Shown piece by piece: positions 38,307 through 46,612 of a DNA stretch of 64,000 nt. The first letter of the stretch is position 1. Each line of letters opens with the position of its first letter. A model generated the notes under the pieces. The model had not been told where the DNA came from. It did not search any database and was given only the letters and a program-made list of their open reading frames with translations. Made by a program: the position numbers and the translations under genes. Source of the stretch: Desulfomicrobium escambiense DSM 10707. GTDB lineage: Bacteria > Desulfobacterota > Desulfovibrionia > Desulfovibrionales > Desulfomicrobiaceae. The stretch covers positions 1 to 64,000 of the forward strand of contig NZ_AUAR01000022.1 in NCBI RefSeq assembly GCF_000428825.1. The letters are read 5' to 3'.

Positions 38307-38471
38307 TCAGCCCATCTTCTCGAAGTATTCCTTTTCCGCACCGCACTTGGGGCAGACCCAATCTTCGGGCAGGTCTTCGAAAGCGGTCCCCGCCGGAATG
38401 TTGTTGTCGGGGTCGCCTTCAGCCGGGTCGTACACGTAACCGCACGGGCATTCCCATCGTTCCATGGCCAT
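38307..38471 (-). CDS. Rubredoxin with a shortened first metal knuckle
   Basis: This is a 54-aa electron carrier with one iron held by four cysteines. The body is typical ([32 protein letters not shown]). The second knuckle is normal CPKCG (C40, C43), but the first reads WECPCGY, giving C8-x-C10 in place of the usual C-x-x-C. Rubredoxins of this order donate electrons to oxygen- and superoxide-detoxifying enzymes. GGAGG lies 5 nt before the ATG. The gene is 49 bp downstream of the S1 gene and is closed by a strong terminator. Confidence 0.92.
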   Translation of the reverse strand: MAMERWECPCGYVYDPAEGDPDNNIPAGTAFEDLPEDWVCPKCGAEKEYFEKMG

Positions 38472-38520
38472 GGTCGCCTCCATCGGAGTTGAAGTGAACG
38501 GGTTGAAATCCTTAAATGAC

Positions 38521-39936
38521 CTAGCTCTTCTTCTTCAAGGCCTTGGCCAGAACATCGCCCAGGGAGCCCATGTCACCGCCAGCCTGGGGCTTGTAACCCT
38601 TCCAGTCGGAGACCTCGTCCTTTTTCCCGGTGCCCAGGCTGATCTTGCGGTCGCGCAGGTTCACGCTCTCGATGCTGACCACGACCTTGTCGCCGGCCAC
38701 GAGCTTGTCATACTTCACCTCGCCCTCGGCCTTGGCCATGACGGACTGGGGCAGAAGCCCGGTCACGCCCGGCTCCAGGTTGACGAAGAGTCCGAACTGC
38801 TGGCGCTTCTCGACGGTGCCCTCGAAGGTCTGGCCCACTGGGTACTTGTCGGCCACGGTCAGCCACGGGTCGCCCTCGGCGTCGCGCATGCTGAGCGAAA
38901 TGCGCTGCTTCTCGACATCGACCTGCTTGATCACGGCCGCGACCATGTCGCCGACCTGGACTACGTCGCCGGGCTTGTGGATGCGTTTGGCGTAGCTCAT
39001 CTCGCTGACGTGGACCAGGCCCTCGATGCCGGGCGCGATCTCGACGAAGGCGCCGAACTCCATGAGCTTGACGACCTTGCCCGTGACCTTGTCGCCTTCC
39101 TTGAAGCGCTCGGACACAGTCTTCCACGGGTCGTCCTGGGCCTGCTTGATGGACAGGGACAAGCGGGTCTCGCCGGGCTTCTTGCCAGCGCTGGTGCCGA
39201 GGTACTTGACCCGCACGCGGTCGCCCACGGACAGGGCCTCATCGGGGCTCTGGATGCGCGCCCAGGAGATTTCGGAGATGTGCACCAGGCCTTCCACGCC
39301 CGGCACAAGCTCGACGAAGGCGCCGAAGGCCGCCAGGCGGGTGACGGTGCCCTCGACCACGTCGCCGGGCTTGACGCCGTCGAAGAACTCGGCGCTGGCC
39401 TGCTGCTGCTCCACCTCAAGCAGGGCGCGGCGGGAGACGACGATGTTGCGTCCGCCCTCGGTCAGCTTGGTGATGCGGAACTGCAGGGTCTGCCCGACGT
39501 AGTCCTCGGGGTTGGCCACGTAGCGCGAGTCGATCTGGGACACGGGACAGAAGGCGCGGCGCTTCATGATCTCGACATGGAAGCCGCCCTTGATCTGCTC
39601 CTTGACCTTGCCCTCGACCGGAACTCCTCCCTCGTAGGCGTCCTGAAGCATGTTCAGCCCGCCGGCACCCGTCAGCGCCTTGGACAGACGCACGCTGTCG
39701 TCGGTCAGGCCCACCACGTAGAGCTCCAGCGTGTCGCCTTCGGCCACGGTCAGTTCGCCGGCGTCGTTCAGCAGTTCCTCGCGGTCCACAATGCCGTCCA
39801 CGGACGCGCCGCAGTCGACGAACACCGACTTCTGGCCGATGGAGATGACCGTTCCGGATACCTTGTCCCCTGCCTTGAGGGCTGCCTTGCGCTGGGATTC
39901 GTAGGAGGCGAACAGCTCGGCAAAATCTTCGCTCAT
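38521..39936 (-). CDS. rpsA: 30S ribosomal protein S1
   Basis: This 471-aa RNA-binding protein is built from about five S1 domains (approximately 20-88, 105-172, 190-262, 279-350, 366-435). Domains 3 and 4 have the classic [13 protein letters not shown] and [13 protein letters not shown] turns. It helps mRNA bind the ribosome. It is shorter than the six-domain E. coli protein, as in several other phyla. The last 35 residues are charged and flexible. Confidence 0.9.
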   Translation of the reverse strand: MSEDFAELFASYESQRKAALKAGDKVSGTVISIGQKSVFVDCGASVDGIVDREELLNDAGELTVAEGDTLELYVVGLTDDSVRLSKALTGAGGLNMLQDAYEGGVPVEGKVKEQIKGGFHVEIMKRRAFCPVSQIDSRYVANPEDYVGQTLQFRITKLTEGGRNIVVSRRALLEVEQQQASAEFFDGVKPGDVVEGTVTRLAAFGAFVELVPGVEGLVHISEISWARIQSPDEALSVGDRVRVKYLGTSAGKKPGETRLSLSIKQAQDDPWKTVSERFKEGDKVTGKVVKLMEFGAFVEIAPGIEGLVHVSEMSYAKRIHKPGDVVQVGDMVAAVIKQVDVEKQRISLSMRDAEGDPWLTVADKYPVGQTFEGTVEKRQQFGLFVNLEPGVTGLLPQSVMAKAEGEVKYDKLVAGDKVVVSIESVNLRDRKISLGTGKKDEVSDWKGYKPQAGGDMGSLGDVLAKALKKKS

Positions 39937-39965
39937 GTTTGATTACCTTACTTCAACGTCTTGCG

Positions 39966-40466
39966 TCATTCAAAACGGGTAATGGAGTTGATGGACACCT
40001 GGTCGGCGGGTGCGTGTTCGTGGTCGCCCTGGGCTTTGACCCGGACTTTTTCAATTTTCTTGACCACATCCATCCCGTCAATGACCTGACCGAAAACGCA
40101 GTAGCCGAACTCGCCCTCGCCCTGATGATCAAGGTCCGGGTTGTCGACCGTATTGATGAAAAACTGGGCGCAGGCACTGTGCGGGTCCGCGGTGCGGGCC
40201 ATGGCCACGGTGCCTTCGAGGTTCTTGAGGCCGTTTGCGGCCTCGTTGGCGATGGGCGCCTTGACCGGCTTCTCGCGCATCATGTTGTCGAGGCCGCCGC
40301 CCTGGACCATGAACCCCTTGACGACCCTGTGAAACAGGGTGCCTACGTAGAAATCCTCATCCACATAACTCAGAAAATTGGCCACGGTCTGCGGGGCCTT
40401 GTCCACGAAGAGTTCGACCAGGAATTCCCCCTTGGTCGTGTCCACCAGGACCACCGGATTACTCAT
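39966..40466 (-). CDS. Cyclophilin-type peptidyl-prolyl cis-trans isomerase
   Basis: This 166-aa cytoplasmic enzyme (no signal peptide) speeds proline isomerisation during folding. The cyclophilin signature FHRVVKGFMVQGG contains the catalytic Arg. NLEGTVAMARTADPHSACAQFFINTVDN and FGQVIDGMDVVKKIE complete the active site. It lies 29 bp upstream of rpsA and may be co-transcribed. Confidence 0.95.
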   Translation of the reverse strand: MSNPVVLVDTTKGEFLVELFVDKAPQTVANFLSYVDEDFYVGTLFHRVVKGFMVQGGGLDNMMREKPVKAPIANEAANGLKNLEGTVAMARTADPHSACAQFFINTVDNPDLDHQGEGEFGYCVFGQVIDGMDVVKKIEKVRVKAQGDHEHAPADQVSINSITRFE

Positions 40467-40656
40467 TCCTTCCTCCAGAAAATGGTCTCAACAAAAACGG
40501 AGCATAAAAATATACGGCTCCGGGCCGTTTGGCAAACCCTTTGCCGCTGTCCCCGAACGCCGGGCACCGCCCGCCAAAGCCGCATGGTGCCGGACCGGCC
40601 GCAACCCGCCGGGACAGCGGGGACCGCGTGCAAAACGCTTTTTCAGACGCGAAGGG

Positions 40657-40809
40657 TCATTGGGTCTTGCCCTTGCGATACCCGCTCTTGAAATCGCCGG
40701 CCGCGTTCTCGACGCTCTTGACCGTCTTCCCGGTCCATTCGCCCATGGTCGAACAGCCAGCGCCCAGGAAGGCAATCAGACACACCGCGACAATCCAGCA
40801 TCTCCACAT
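40657..40809 (-). CDS. Small entericidin-like lipoprotein
   Basis: This 50-aa product has a lipoprotein signal MWRCWIVAVCLIAFLGAGC, with Cys of LGAGC as the lipidated residue. A short amphipathic tail STMGEWTGKTVKSVENAAGDFKSGYRKGKTQ follows. This resembles the small entericidin family in length and composition. GGGAGG lies 6 nt before the ATG. It follows the CDF exporter gene by 47 bp. Confidence 0.75.
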   Translation of the reverse strand: MWRCWIVAVCLIAFLGAGCSTMGEWTGKTVKSVENAAGDFKSGYRKGKTQ

Positions 40810-40856
40810 GGCGAACCTCCCGTCCCGTGCGCCGGCCGTATCGGAAGCGCAGCCCT

Positions 40857-41792
40857 TCATTTTTCCTCCTGCTGGCAGCGTCTGTCGCACAGCCCGCCCA
40901 CCTTCCAGCCGTCAAAGGAGGCATGGTCCTCCCGCGGCTCAACGTGGATGGTGATCTGCGCCCCGGGCAGGACGGCGCGGATGCCTTCCTCCACGCCGCA
41001 ACAGAGGTCGTGGGAATGCTGCACCGTCATGGAGCCCGGAACGAGCAGGTGGAAATCGACAAACCGCACCGCACCGGCCCTGCGCGTCCGCAGGGCGTGA
41101 TATTGAGTCCCTTCCCCCGCCACCTGCCCGATGGCTTCGACAATGGCGTCGACTTCGCGGGGCGGGAGGCCTTCGTCCATGAGGCCCGCCACGGAGCGGC
41201 GCACGAGGGAAATGCCGGTCCAGACGATGTTGACGGCCATGACAAAACCCAGCACCGGGTCCAAGATCTGCCACGAGGGGGGCGCGAAGAGCATGACGCC
41301 CAGGGCGGTCACAAGCCCGGCCGAAGTCCAGACGTCCGTCAGCAGGTGTTTCGCGTCGGCCTCGAGCACGATGTTGTCGTACTCCCTGGCGGCGCGGAGC
41401 ATGACCCTGGCGGCGATGAAATTCACGGCCCCCGCTGCGGTGGCCACGACAATACCCGTCCCAAGAGCCTCCAGGGGCTGGGGATTGAAAAACCGCTGCG
41501 CCGAGGCGTAGGCGATGCCCACCGCCGCGACGCAGATCAGCGCCCCCTCCATGCCGCTTGAGAGATACTCGGCCTTGCCGTGTCCGTAGGCATGGCAGTC
41601 GTCGGCGGGCCTGTGGGCCGTGACGATGGCCAGAAGCGCGATGACGCCGGCCGTCAGGTTGACCACGGACTCCACGGCGTCGGAGAAGAGGCCCACGGAA
41701 CCCGTCAGGAAAAAGGCCCCGAACTTCAGGGCCATGGTCAGGACCGAAGCGCCGATGGAAAGATAGGCATATCTGCGGGCGTGGATCTGCAC
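40857..41792 (-). CDS. Cation diffusion facilitator (CDF) metal exporter
   Basis: This 311-aa inner-membrane proton/metal antiporter has about six helices. The metal-site helices contain LFSDAVES (helix 2) and EADAKHLLTDVWTS (helix 5), and the histidine-bearing cytoplasmic loop contains DDCHAYGHGKAEYLSS. The C-terminal cytoplasmic domain (from about 205) ends in a Cys-rich tail (GLCDRRCQQEEK). Substrate could be zinc, iron or another divalent cation. It is 12 bp downstream of the cupin gene. Confidence 0.92.
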   Translation of the reverse strand: MQIHARRYAYLSIGASVLTMALKFGAFFLTGSVGLFSDAVESVVNLTAGVIALLAIVTAHRPADDCHAYGHGKAEYLSSGMEGALICVAAVGIAYASAQRFFNPQPLEALGTGIVVATAAGAVNFIAARVMLRAAREYDNIVLEADAKHLLTDVWTSAGLVTALGVMLFAPPSWQILDPVLGFVMAVNIVWTGISLVRRSVAGLMDEGLPPREVDAIVEAIGQVAGEGTQYHALRTRRAGAVRFVDFHLLVPGSMTVQHSHDLCCGVEEGIRAVLPGAQITIHVEPREDHASFDGWKVGGLCDRRCQQEEK

Positions 41793-41804
41793 AGTTGGCC
41801 CCGA

Positions 41805-42155
41805 CTAGATTTCCGGCGCCCCGGAAGGGATCAGGCACAAAAATGTCAACGGCGCCGAACCCGCGTTGCGGATCTGGTGCTCCTCCTCGCCCGGAACGAA
41901 AACCGCGTCGCCGGGGCCCACCGGCACCCATTCGCCCGCCCGGAAAACCTCGCCCTGGCCGGCGTGGAAGAAGATTTCGTGTTCCCAGGCATGGGTGTGG
42001 CGCGGTGTGTGACCGCCGGGGGCGAGGTCGAAGCGGCGCATGCAGAAATTCGCCGCACCGTCGCGGTGGCCGATGACCACCCGTCCGGTGACGCCGCTGG
42101 CCGGGCCGGAATTGAAGTGGACCGGTTCGGTGGCCGTGGTGGATACGATTTTCAT
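41805..42155 (-). CDS. Cupin-domain protein
   Basis: This is a 116-aa single-domain cupin. The two metal-binding boxes are HTPRHTHAWEHEIFFHAG...GEV and the later VPGEEEHQIRNAG, so it should bind a metal. Small cupins of this type act as isomerases, dioxygenases or sensors, and no specific activity can be assigned. It lies between the LapG-like gene and the CDF gene on the same strand. Confidence 0.87.
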   Translation of the reverse strand: MKIVSTTATEPVHFNSGPASGVTGRVVIGHRDGAANFCMRRFDLAPGGHTPRHTHAWEHEIFFHAGQGEVFRAGEWVPVGPGDAVFVPGEEEHQIRNAGSAPLTFLCLIPSGAPEI

Positions 42156-42192
42156 TGTCGTTGCCGTCCTTAGATCAAGAAATTGTTTGCGT

Positions 42193-42771
42193 TCAGTAAT
42201 TCCAGACGTCGAAGAAATTGAAGCCGATGAGCACGTGCACGTCCTTGCGGGCCGACAGAAGCACGCTCCCGCGCACCGGGCTGAAGGAGAACATGCCGTT
42301 GTCGAGCATCCAGAAATCGTCTGGCGCGTCCTGGACGATGGCGAAGGAGTGCCGCCGCCCGGCAAACTCCACCGAGACCACACCCAGCGCGTCGTCGGGA
42401 AAGCCCGCGTCGCGCAGCCGGTGCATGATGGCTATGGACTGGTCCAGGCTGATACCCCTGCCCTTGTCCAGTGTCACGGAGGACGGCCGCCACAGATCGC
42501 CCATCTCGTGCTTGATCTCCAGGAGCGTGCGGCGGTGGATGCGGCGCATGAGAGCCAAGTCCACGGTGCCTTTCAAGGCCTTGACCGGGCGGTCGTTCTC
42601 GAAAGTCATGGACTCCATCTGCGTCTTCTGCCATGTGCAGACGTCGTCGTACAGGGGGCTGTTGCGCACGCGGTCGTTGCGCACGAAAGGACGCTTCCCG
42701 GGCCGCAGCGCGTATAACCAGCCGCGAACCGTCGAGAGCGTGTATCCGAACCAGTATTTCAAAACATGCAT
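42193..42771 (-). CDS. LapG-like (BTLCP) protein lacking the catalytic cysteine
   Basis: This 192-aa protein aligns by eye with the bacterial transglutaminase-like cysteine proteinases, such as LapG, which cuts biofilm adhesins. KGRGISLDQSIAIMHRL corresponds to KGRGDCEDYAI of LapG, so the nucleophile Cys is Ser108. His141 (RRHSFAIV) and Asp157 (MLDNG) of the triad are kept. It has no clear signal peptide beyond a weakly hydrophobic N-terminus. It may be a non-catalytic binding protein. AGGAG lies 6 nt before the ATG. It probably leads the cupin-CDF transcript. Confidence 0.65.
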   Translation of the reverse strand: MHVLKYWFGYTLSTVRGWLYALRPGKRPFVRNDRVRNSPLYDDVCTWQKTQMESMTFENDRPVKALKGTVDLALMRRIHRRTLLEIKHEMGDLWRPSSVTLDKGRGISLDQSIAIMHRLRDAGFPDDALGVVSVEFAGRRHSFAIVQDAPDDFWMLDNGMFSFSPVRGSVLLSARKDVHVLIGFNFFDVWNY

Positions 42772-42863
42772 GACGTTCTCCTGCCTGTCGGTGAACGCCT
42801 CTTATTCAGGATTGGGCCTTCCTTTGTCAATTTGCGCGGTCATCTGCGACGCCCCCCTCCTCG

Positions 42864-42913
42864 TTGACAAACAGCCCGGGCCCTCATATTGATTGGGTAT
42901 TCAATTTAATATG
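42864..42913 (+). promoter_or_regulatory. Candidate tetR promoter overlapped by a dyad
   Basis: TTGACA at 42864 is followed after 17 bp by TATTGA. CATATT (42885) and AATATG (42908) form the outer arms of an AT-rich imperfect dyad that covers the -10 region. This is the usual arrangement of an autoregulated TetR operator and could also affect the divergent gene at 42771. Confidence 0.4.
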
Positions 42914-42993
42914 TTACGACGAGCTCATCTCTCGGGCCTGTTCATGGCACCGGGAATTTGCCGCCAGCATCATCAGGAGAACGGGAACACACC

Positions 42994-43578
42994 ATGGCCA
43001 CCGGACCGACCAAGAAGGAATTGCTGCTCAAGGCCGCCAAGGAACTTTTCAGCGAACACGGGTATTCGGAAACGACCTTCAAGAAGATTTCCGACCGTGC
43101 CGGCGTCGCGCTGGGGTTGCTCACGCACCATTTCGGCAACAAGGAGAAGCTCTTTCTGACGGCCGGGCTCGACGTGCTGCACGAGCTCATCCAGACCATC
43201 AAGACCAACCTCCAGGGAGTGCCCAACGGCCTCGAAGCCGTCCGCATCTTCGCCAACACCTACTTCGACTTCGCCCGCAACCCCCGGCAGGACTTCATGG
43301 TCCTCGTCCGCTGCTCGCCCTTCAGCGACCTCAAGACCACCGAGGACAAGGAGTTCATGGTCCGCACCTTCTCGGAACTCTACGACGTCCTGCGGGACTG
43401 CGTGGAACTCGGCGTGAAGGACGGCACCATCCGCCCCGTCGACCCGCAGCGCGCCTCCGTGGTGGTCTTCTGCAACCTCGTCGGCGGCATCAGGCACGGC
43501 CTGCTCACGCCCTACGGCGACGACAACCTCTTCGACGACATCGTCGAATTCGTGATCTACGGCCTCAAGGCCCGATAG
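42994..43578 (+). CDS. TetR-family transcriptional regulator
   Basis: This 194-aa repressor has the N-terminal helix-turn-helix domain KELLLKAAKELFSEHGYSETTFKKISDRAGVALGLLTHHFGNKEKLF (typical TetR start) followed by a ligand-binding helical domain with no recognisable specificity. I use the ATG at 42994, because the earlier in-frame TTG at 42958 is weak. The neighbouring divergent lapG-like-cupin-CDF genes are possible targets besides itself. Confidence 0.9.
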   Translation: MATGPTKKELLLKAAKELFSEHGYSETTFKKISDRAGVALGLLTHHFGNKEKLFLTAGLDVLHELIQTIKTNLQGVPNGLEAVRIFANTYFDFARNPRQDFMVLVRCSPFSDLKTTEDKEFMVRTFSELYDVLRDCVELGVKDGTIRPVDPQRASVVVFCNLVGGIRHGLLTPYGDDNLFDDIVEFVIYGLKAR

Positions 43579-43693
43579 GCCGATCCTGCGGACGCGACTT
43601 TCCCGTGGCATTTCGGTTCACGGGCGTATATGGTGGGCGGGCATCTTCCCATCGACGGAAGATCGTCCCATGCGTCCAAAGCAGGAGGCATCC

Positions 43694-44032
43694 ATGCCGG
43701 AAAAACGAAAATCGCAGCGAACCGCATGTCTCGAAGAGTGTCTCGTGCGGAGATATCCCGTCGACTCGGCGTCATGCCGGTCACGAATCCTGAACTACAG
43801 CCAGAGCGGCATCAAGATCGAGACCGAATGCCCGTTGCGCAACGACGAGCACATCAAGATATGCGGCCTCGGCATTGCCTCCGACGCGATGGTGGCCGGA
43901 CTGGGCCAGCGTGTCGGCAAGGTGCGCTGGTGCTCTGCCGGACCGCCGCCCGACACGGGTCTCTATGAGGCGGGCGTCACGGTGATCGGCGGCGTTTCCG
44001 AGAATACCGACCGGCGAAACTCCTCGAAATAG
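43694..44032 (+). CDS. PilZ-domain protein (c-di-GMP receptor candidate)
   Basis: This is a 112-aa single PilZ domain. The N-terminal RKSQR fits the RxxxR c-di-GMP motif and NYSQSG fits (D/N)xSxxG, so binding is expected. It has no partner domain and would act by protein contact. The ATG at 43694 has AGGAGG five bases upstream and is preferred to the one at 43670. A diguanylate cyclase gene lies 2.6 kb downstream. Confidence 0.8.
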   Translation: MPEKRKSQRTACLEECLVRRYPVDSASCRSRILNYSQSGIKIETECPLRNDEHIKICGLGIASDAMVAGLGQRVGKVRWCSAGPPPDTGLYEAGVTVIGGVSENTDRRNSSK

Positions 44033-44214
44033 CTCCGCCACGGCGGCCGTCCCTGTCCGGCCGTCTGCGACGCCGGTCCGGAAAACAAGTGCTTGAGCTT
44101 GGGCGCGGACGAAGCTAGGGTGCATGACTGTTTCGGCGGACGACGCAAAGATCCGTCCTCCTGACGGGCATCCGAGTGCCGCCCTCGCCAAACCTCAACG
44201 CCACGCAAGGACGC

Positions 44215-45612
44215 ATGACCAGAAAGAGAAGAAACACCCACCGCAGGCAGTCCAATATCTTTCGCCAGCATTCCAAGAAGTCGTCCCGCGCTGCGCTGCC
44301 ATTTCTCGCGTTCCTTGGAATCCTGATCATCGGCGGCGCCATCGCCTTCAACTTCCTGGCTCCCGAGGAAATCCAGTCGAGCATCGACTACAGCGCCATG
44401 GGCGTCGCTGCCCGACATGACGTCCAGCCCTCGGAAAACGCCGAGGCGCAACCCCTCGACCCGCGTGACCTCCCGGTGGCGGAAGCCCCGCGCGAACCTG
44501 AAATCACCCGCATGACCGGCATCATCAAGAACGGCGACACGCCGTCGTCCCTGCTCGAAGGCTGCATGGCCCTGCCGGAGATCTACAACCTCTGCAACGA
44601 AAGCAAGAGCGTCTACCCCCTGAACAACCTCAGGGCCGGGCAGCCCTGGACCATGATCTATTCCGGAGACGCCCTCGTCGGGCTGGAGTACGAAATCGAC
44701 TCCGAGGAGCGCCTCGTCGTCTCCATGACGGACGGCGAATTCGAATTCCGCCGCGAGGCCATCCCCTACGAAATCGAGACCAAGACCGTATCCGGCGTCA
44801 TCGAAAGCAGCCTCTTCGGCGCCATCGGCCAAGCCGGCGAGAGCGACGAACTCGGCATCCGGCTGGCGAACGTCTTCGCCTACGACGTGGACTTCACCCG
44901 CGACCTGCGCCAGGGCGACAGTTTCAAGGCCATCATCCTGAAGAGATACCGTGAAGGGAGCTTCGTCGGCTACGGTCCCCTCGTCGCGGCCAGCTTCACC
45001 AACCAGGGGCAGACCTTTTACGCCTACAGCTACACCGACAAGGGCGGGAACTCCGCCTACTACGACCAGAACGGCCGCCCGTTGCGCAAGGCCTTCCTGA
45101 AGTCGCCGCTGCCCTTCACCCGCATTTCCTCGGGCTACACCATGAGCCGCATGCACCCCATCCTGAAGTACCGCCGTCCCCATCAGGGCATCGACTACGC
45201 CGCTCCAGCGGGTACGCCCATCAGCACCGTGGCTGACGGCATCGTCGCCCAGGCCGATTCCAACGGCTCCCAGGGCAAGTTCGTGCGCGTCATCCACAGC
45301 AACGGCTACGAGACCATTTACAACCACATGAGCAAATTCGCCCAGGTCTCGAAAAAGGGGGCCAGGGTGAAGCAGGGCCAGGTCATCGGCTTCGTCGGCA
45401 GCACGGGCTACGCCACGGGGCCGCATCTGGATTTCCGCATGCGGCAGAACGGCAAGCTCGTAAACCCGCTCAAACTCAAGGTCATGCCTGCCGACCCCAT
45501 CGCCAAAAAGGAAATGCCGAATTTCAAGGCCACCATCGCTGCCTGGAAATCGCAGCTCGAAGAACCGGTCCAGGCCGCCTCACTGAGTCAACCGACATCC
45601 ACCGTGCAGTAA
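44215..45612 (+). CDS. Membrane-anchored M23 peptidoglycan endopeptidase
   Basis: This 465-aa protein has a basic N-terminus, a membrane anchor (LPFLAFLGILIIGGAIAFNFL), a periplasmic linker with a LysM-like/OapA-like section (about 95-170), and a C-terminal M23 domain (about 310-430). The zinc motif HQGIDYAAPAGTPI is present. The usual HxH near the end reads GPHLDF, with Asp at the position of the last His. MepM-type enzymes cut crosslinks to let the wall grow. The ATG at 44215 is favoured over an upstream GTG. Confidence 0.88.
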   Translation: MTRKRRNTHRRQSNIFRQHSKKSSRAALPFLAFLGILIIGGAIAFNFLAPEEIQSSIDYSAMGVAARHDVQPSENAEAQPLDPRDLPVAEAPREPEITRMTGIIKNGDTPSSLLEGCMALPEIYNLCNESKSVYPLNNLRAGQPWTMIYSGDALVGLEYEIDSEERLVVSMTDGEFEFRREAIPYEIETKTVSGVIESSLFGAIGQAGESDELGIRLANVFAYDVDFTRDLRQGDSFKAIILKRYREGSFVGYGPLVAASFTNQGQTFYAYSYTDKGGNSAYYDQNGRPLRKAFLKSPLPFTRISSGYTMSRMHPILKYRRPHQGIDYAAPAGTPISTVADGIVAQADSNGSQGKFVRVIHSNGYETIYNHMSKFAQVSKKGARVKQGQVIGFVGSTGYATGPHLDFRMRQNGKLVNPLKLKVMPADPIAKKEMPNFKATIAAWKSQLEEPVQAASLSQPTSTVQ

Positions 45613-45630
45613 CCCAGACTGCCCCGATCC

Positions 45631-45655
45631 GGCGCGCCGCCTAGACCGGCGCGCC
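45631..45655. terminator. Hairpin between convergent M23 and thioesterase genes
   Basis: Two self-complementary GGCGCGCC blocks (45631-45638 and 45648-45655) can pair across a short loop. The second overlaps the last codons of the thioesterase gene. It probably terminates both converging transcripts. Confidence 0.5.
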
Positions 45656-46396
45656 CGGAACCACGCGGGCCAGGCAGACTTCCCTGCCGTGCTCCTCGCC
45701 CGACATGGCCACCCTCACTCCCCCCTGCCCGTCCACTTCGTGACGGATCGCAACACCGTCGCCTGCCATGACCTCGCGGGCGTGCCGGATGCGGACGAAA
45801 CGCACGCAACGGCCGCCGATGCCGAACAGTTCGAGATGGTCGGCAATCCAGTCCACGTACCGCAGATTGTTCATGTGCCCGAGGGCGTCGATATCGCTGA
45901 TGCGGACGATCCTGCTTTCCGACGGCGCGGTTTCCGCGGGCGCTTCCAGTTCCGGCAACGGCTCGCCGAAGGCCGGGGCGGGCAGAAGGTCCCACGGCAG
46001 CGAGAAAAAGGACTCGGCCTTGCGCGGTCGGCGGCTCTCGAGATCCAGCCCGAACCATGCGCTGGTCCCCAGGGCGACCACCCGCTCCTCGCCGTCGAGA
46101 ATCCGGTAGTCGCGATGGCACAGCAGGCGCTCGGCATGCGTCGGCCAGGTCTGAATCCGCAGCGTCTCGCCCAGGGCCGGGAAACGCAGGACCTGCATGG
46201 CCTGTTCGCGCAGAACCCAGGCGATGCCCTGGCGCCCCAGGGTCGTAATGCCGAAGCCGAGGCGCTCGGCGTGGCGTCCCGCGCTTTCCTGCGCGAAGCG
46301 GCACAGGGCGGTGATGGTGCATTCGCCCGCAGGGCCTGTGTGGTGCAGTTGCACCGTCTTGTCGTGTTCGAAGAGATAGCCGTCGAAAGTCTTCAT
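45641..46396 (-). CDS. Acyl-ACP thioesterase
   Basis: This 251-aa protein is a double hot-dog thioesterase of the FatA/FatB-like type. The N-terminal hot-dog starts VQLHHTGPAGECTITALCRFAQESAGRHAERLG. The C-terminal domain carries the catalytic region DIDALGHMNNLRYVDWIAD (Asp/Asn-His). It releases free fatty acids from acyl carrier protein. The start at 46396 has AAGGA upstream. Confidence 0.85.
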   Translation of the reverse strand: MKTFDGYLFEHDKTVQLHHTGPAGECTITALCRFAQESAGRHAERLGFGITTLGRQGIAWVLREQAMQVLRFPALGETLRIQTWPTHAERLLCHRDYRILDGEERVVALGTSAWFGLDLESRRPRKAESFFSLPWDLLPAPAFGEPLPELEAPAETAPSESRIVRISDIDALGHMNNLRYVDWIADHLELFGIGGRCVRFVRIRHAREVMAGDGVAIRHEVDGQGGVRVAMSGEEHGREVCLARVVPGAPV

Positions 46397-46612
46397 GGCA
46401 TGTCCTTGCAACATTTTTTGTCCAGCGCAGGTAGCCCGTTTTATCGGCGGCGGCAAGAATCGAAAGGCATCTGCATGGCCTGAAGCCATGTTCAGACCTT
46501 TGCTCTTTGTTGCATGAAAAGACGAATGCGACTACATGATTGACGAGAACACACAGTCGGCGCTGCCCCCAGGGGCGGCGCCCCGTAGCGGCAACCTTCC
46601 AGGAGCGACACA

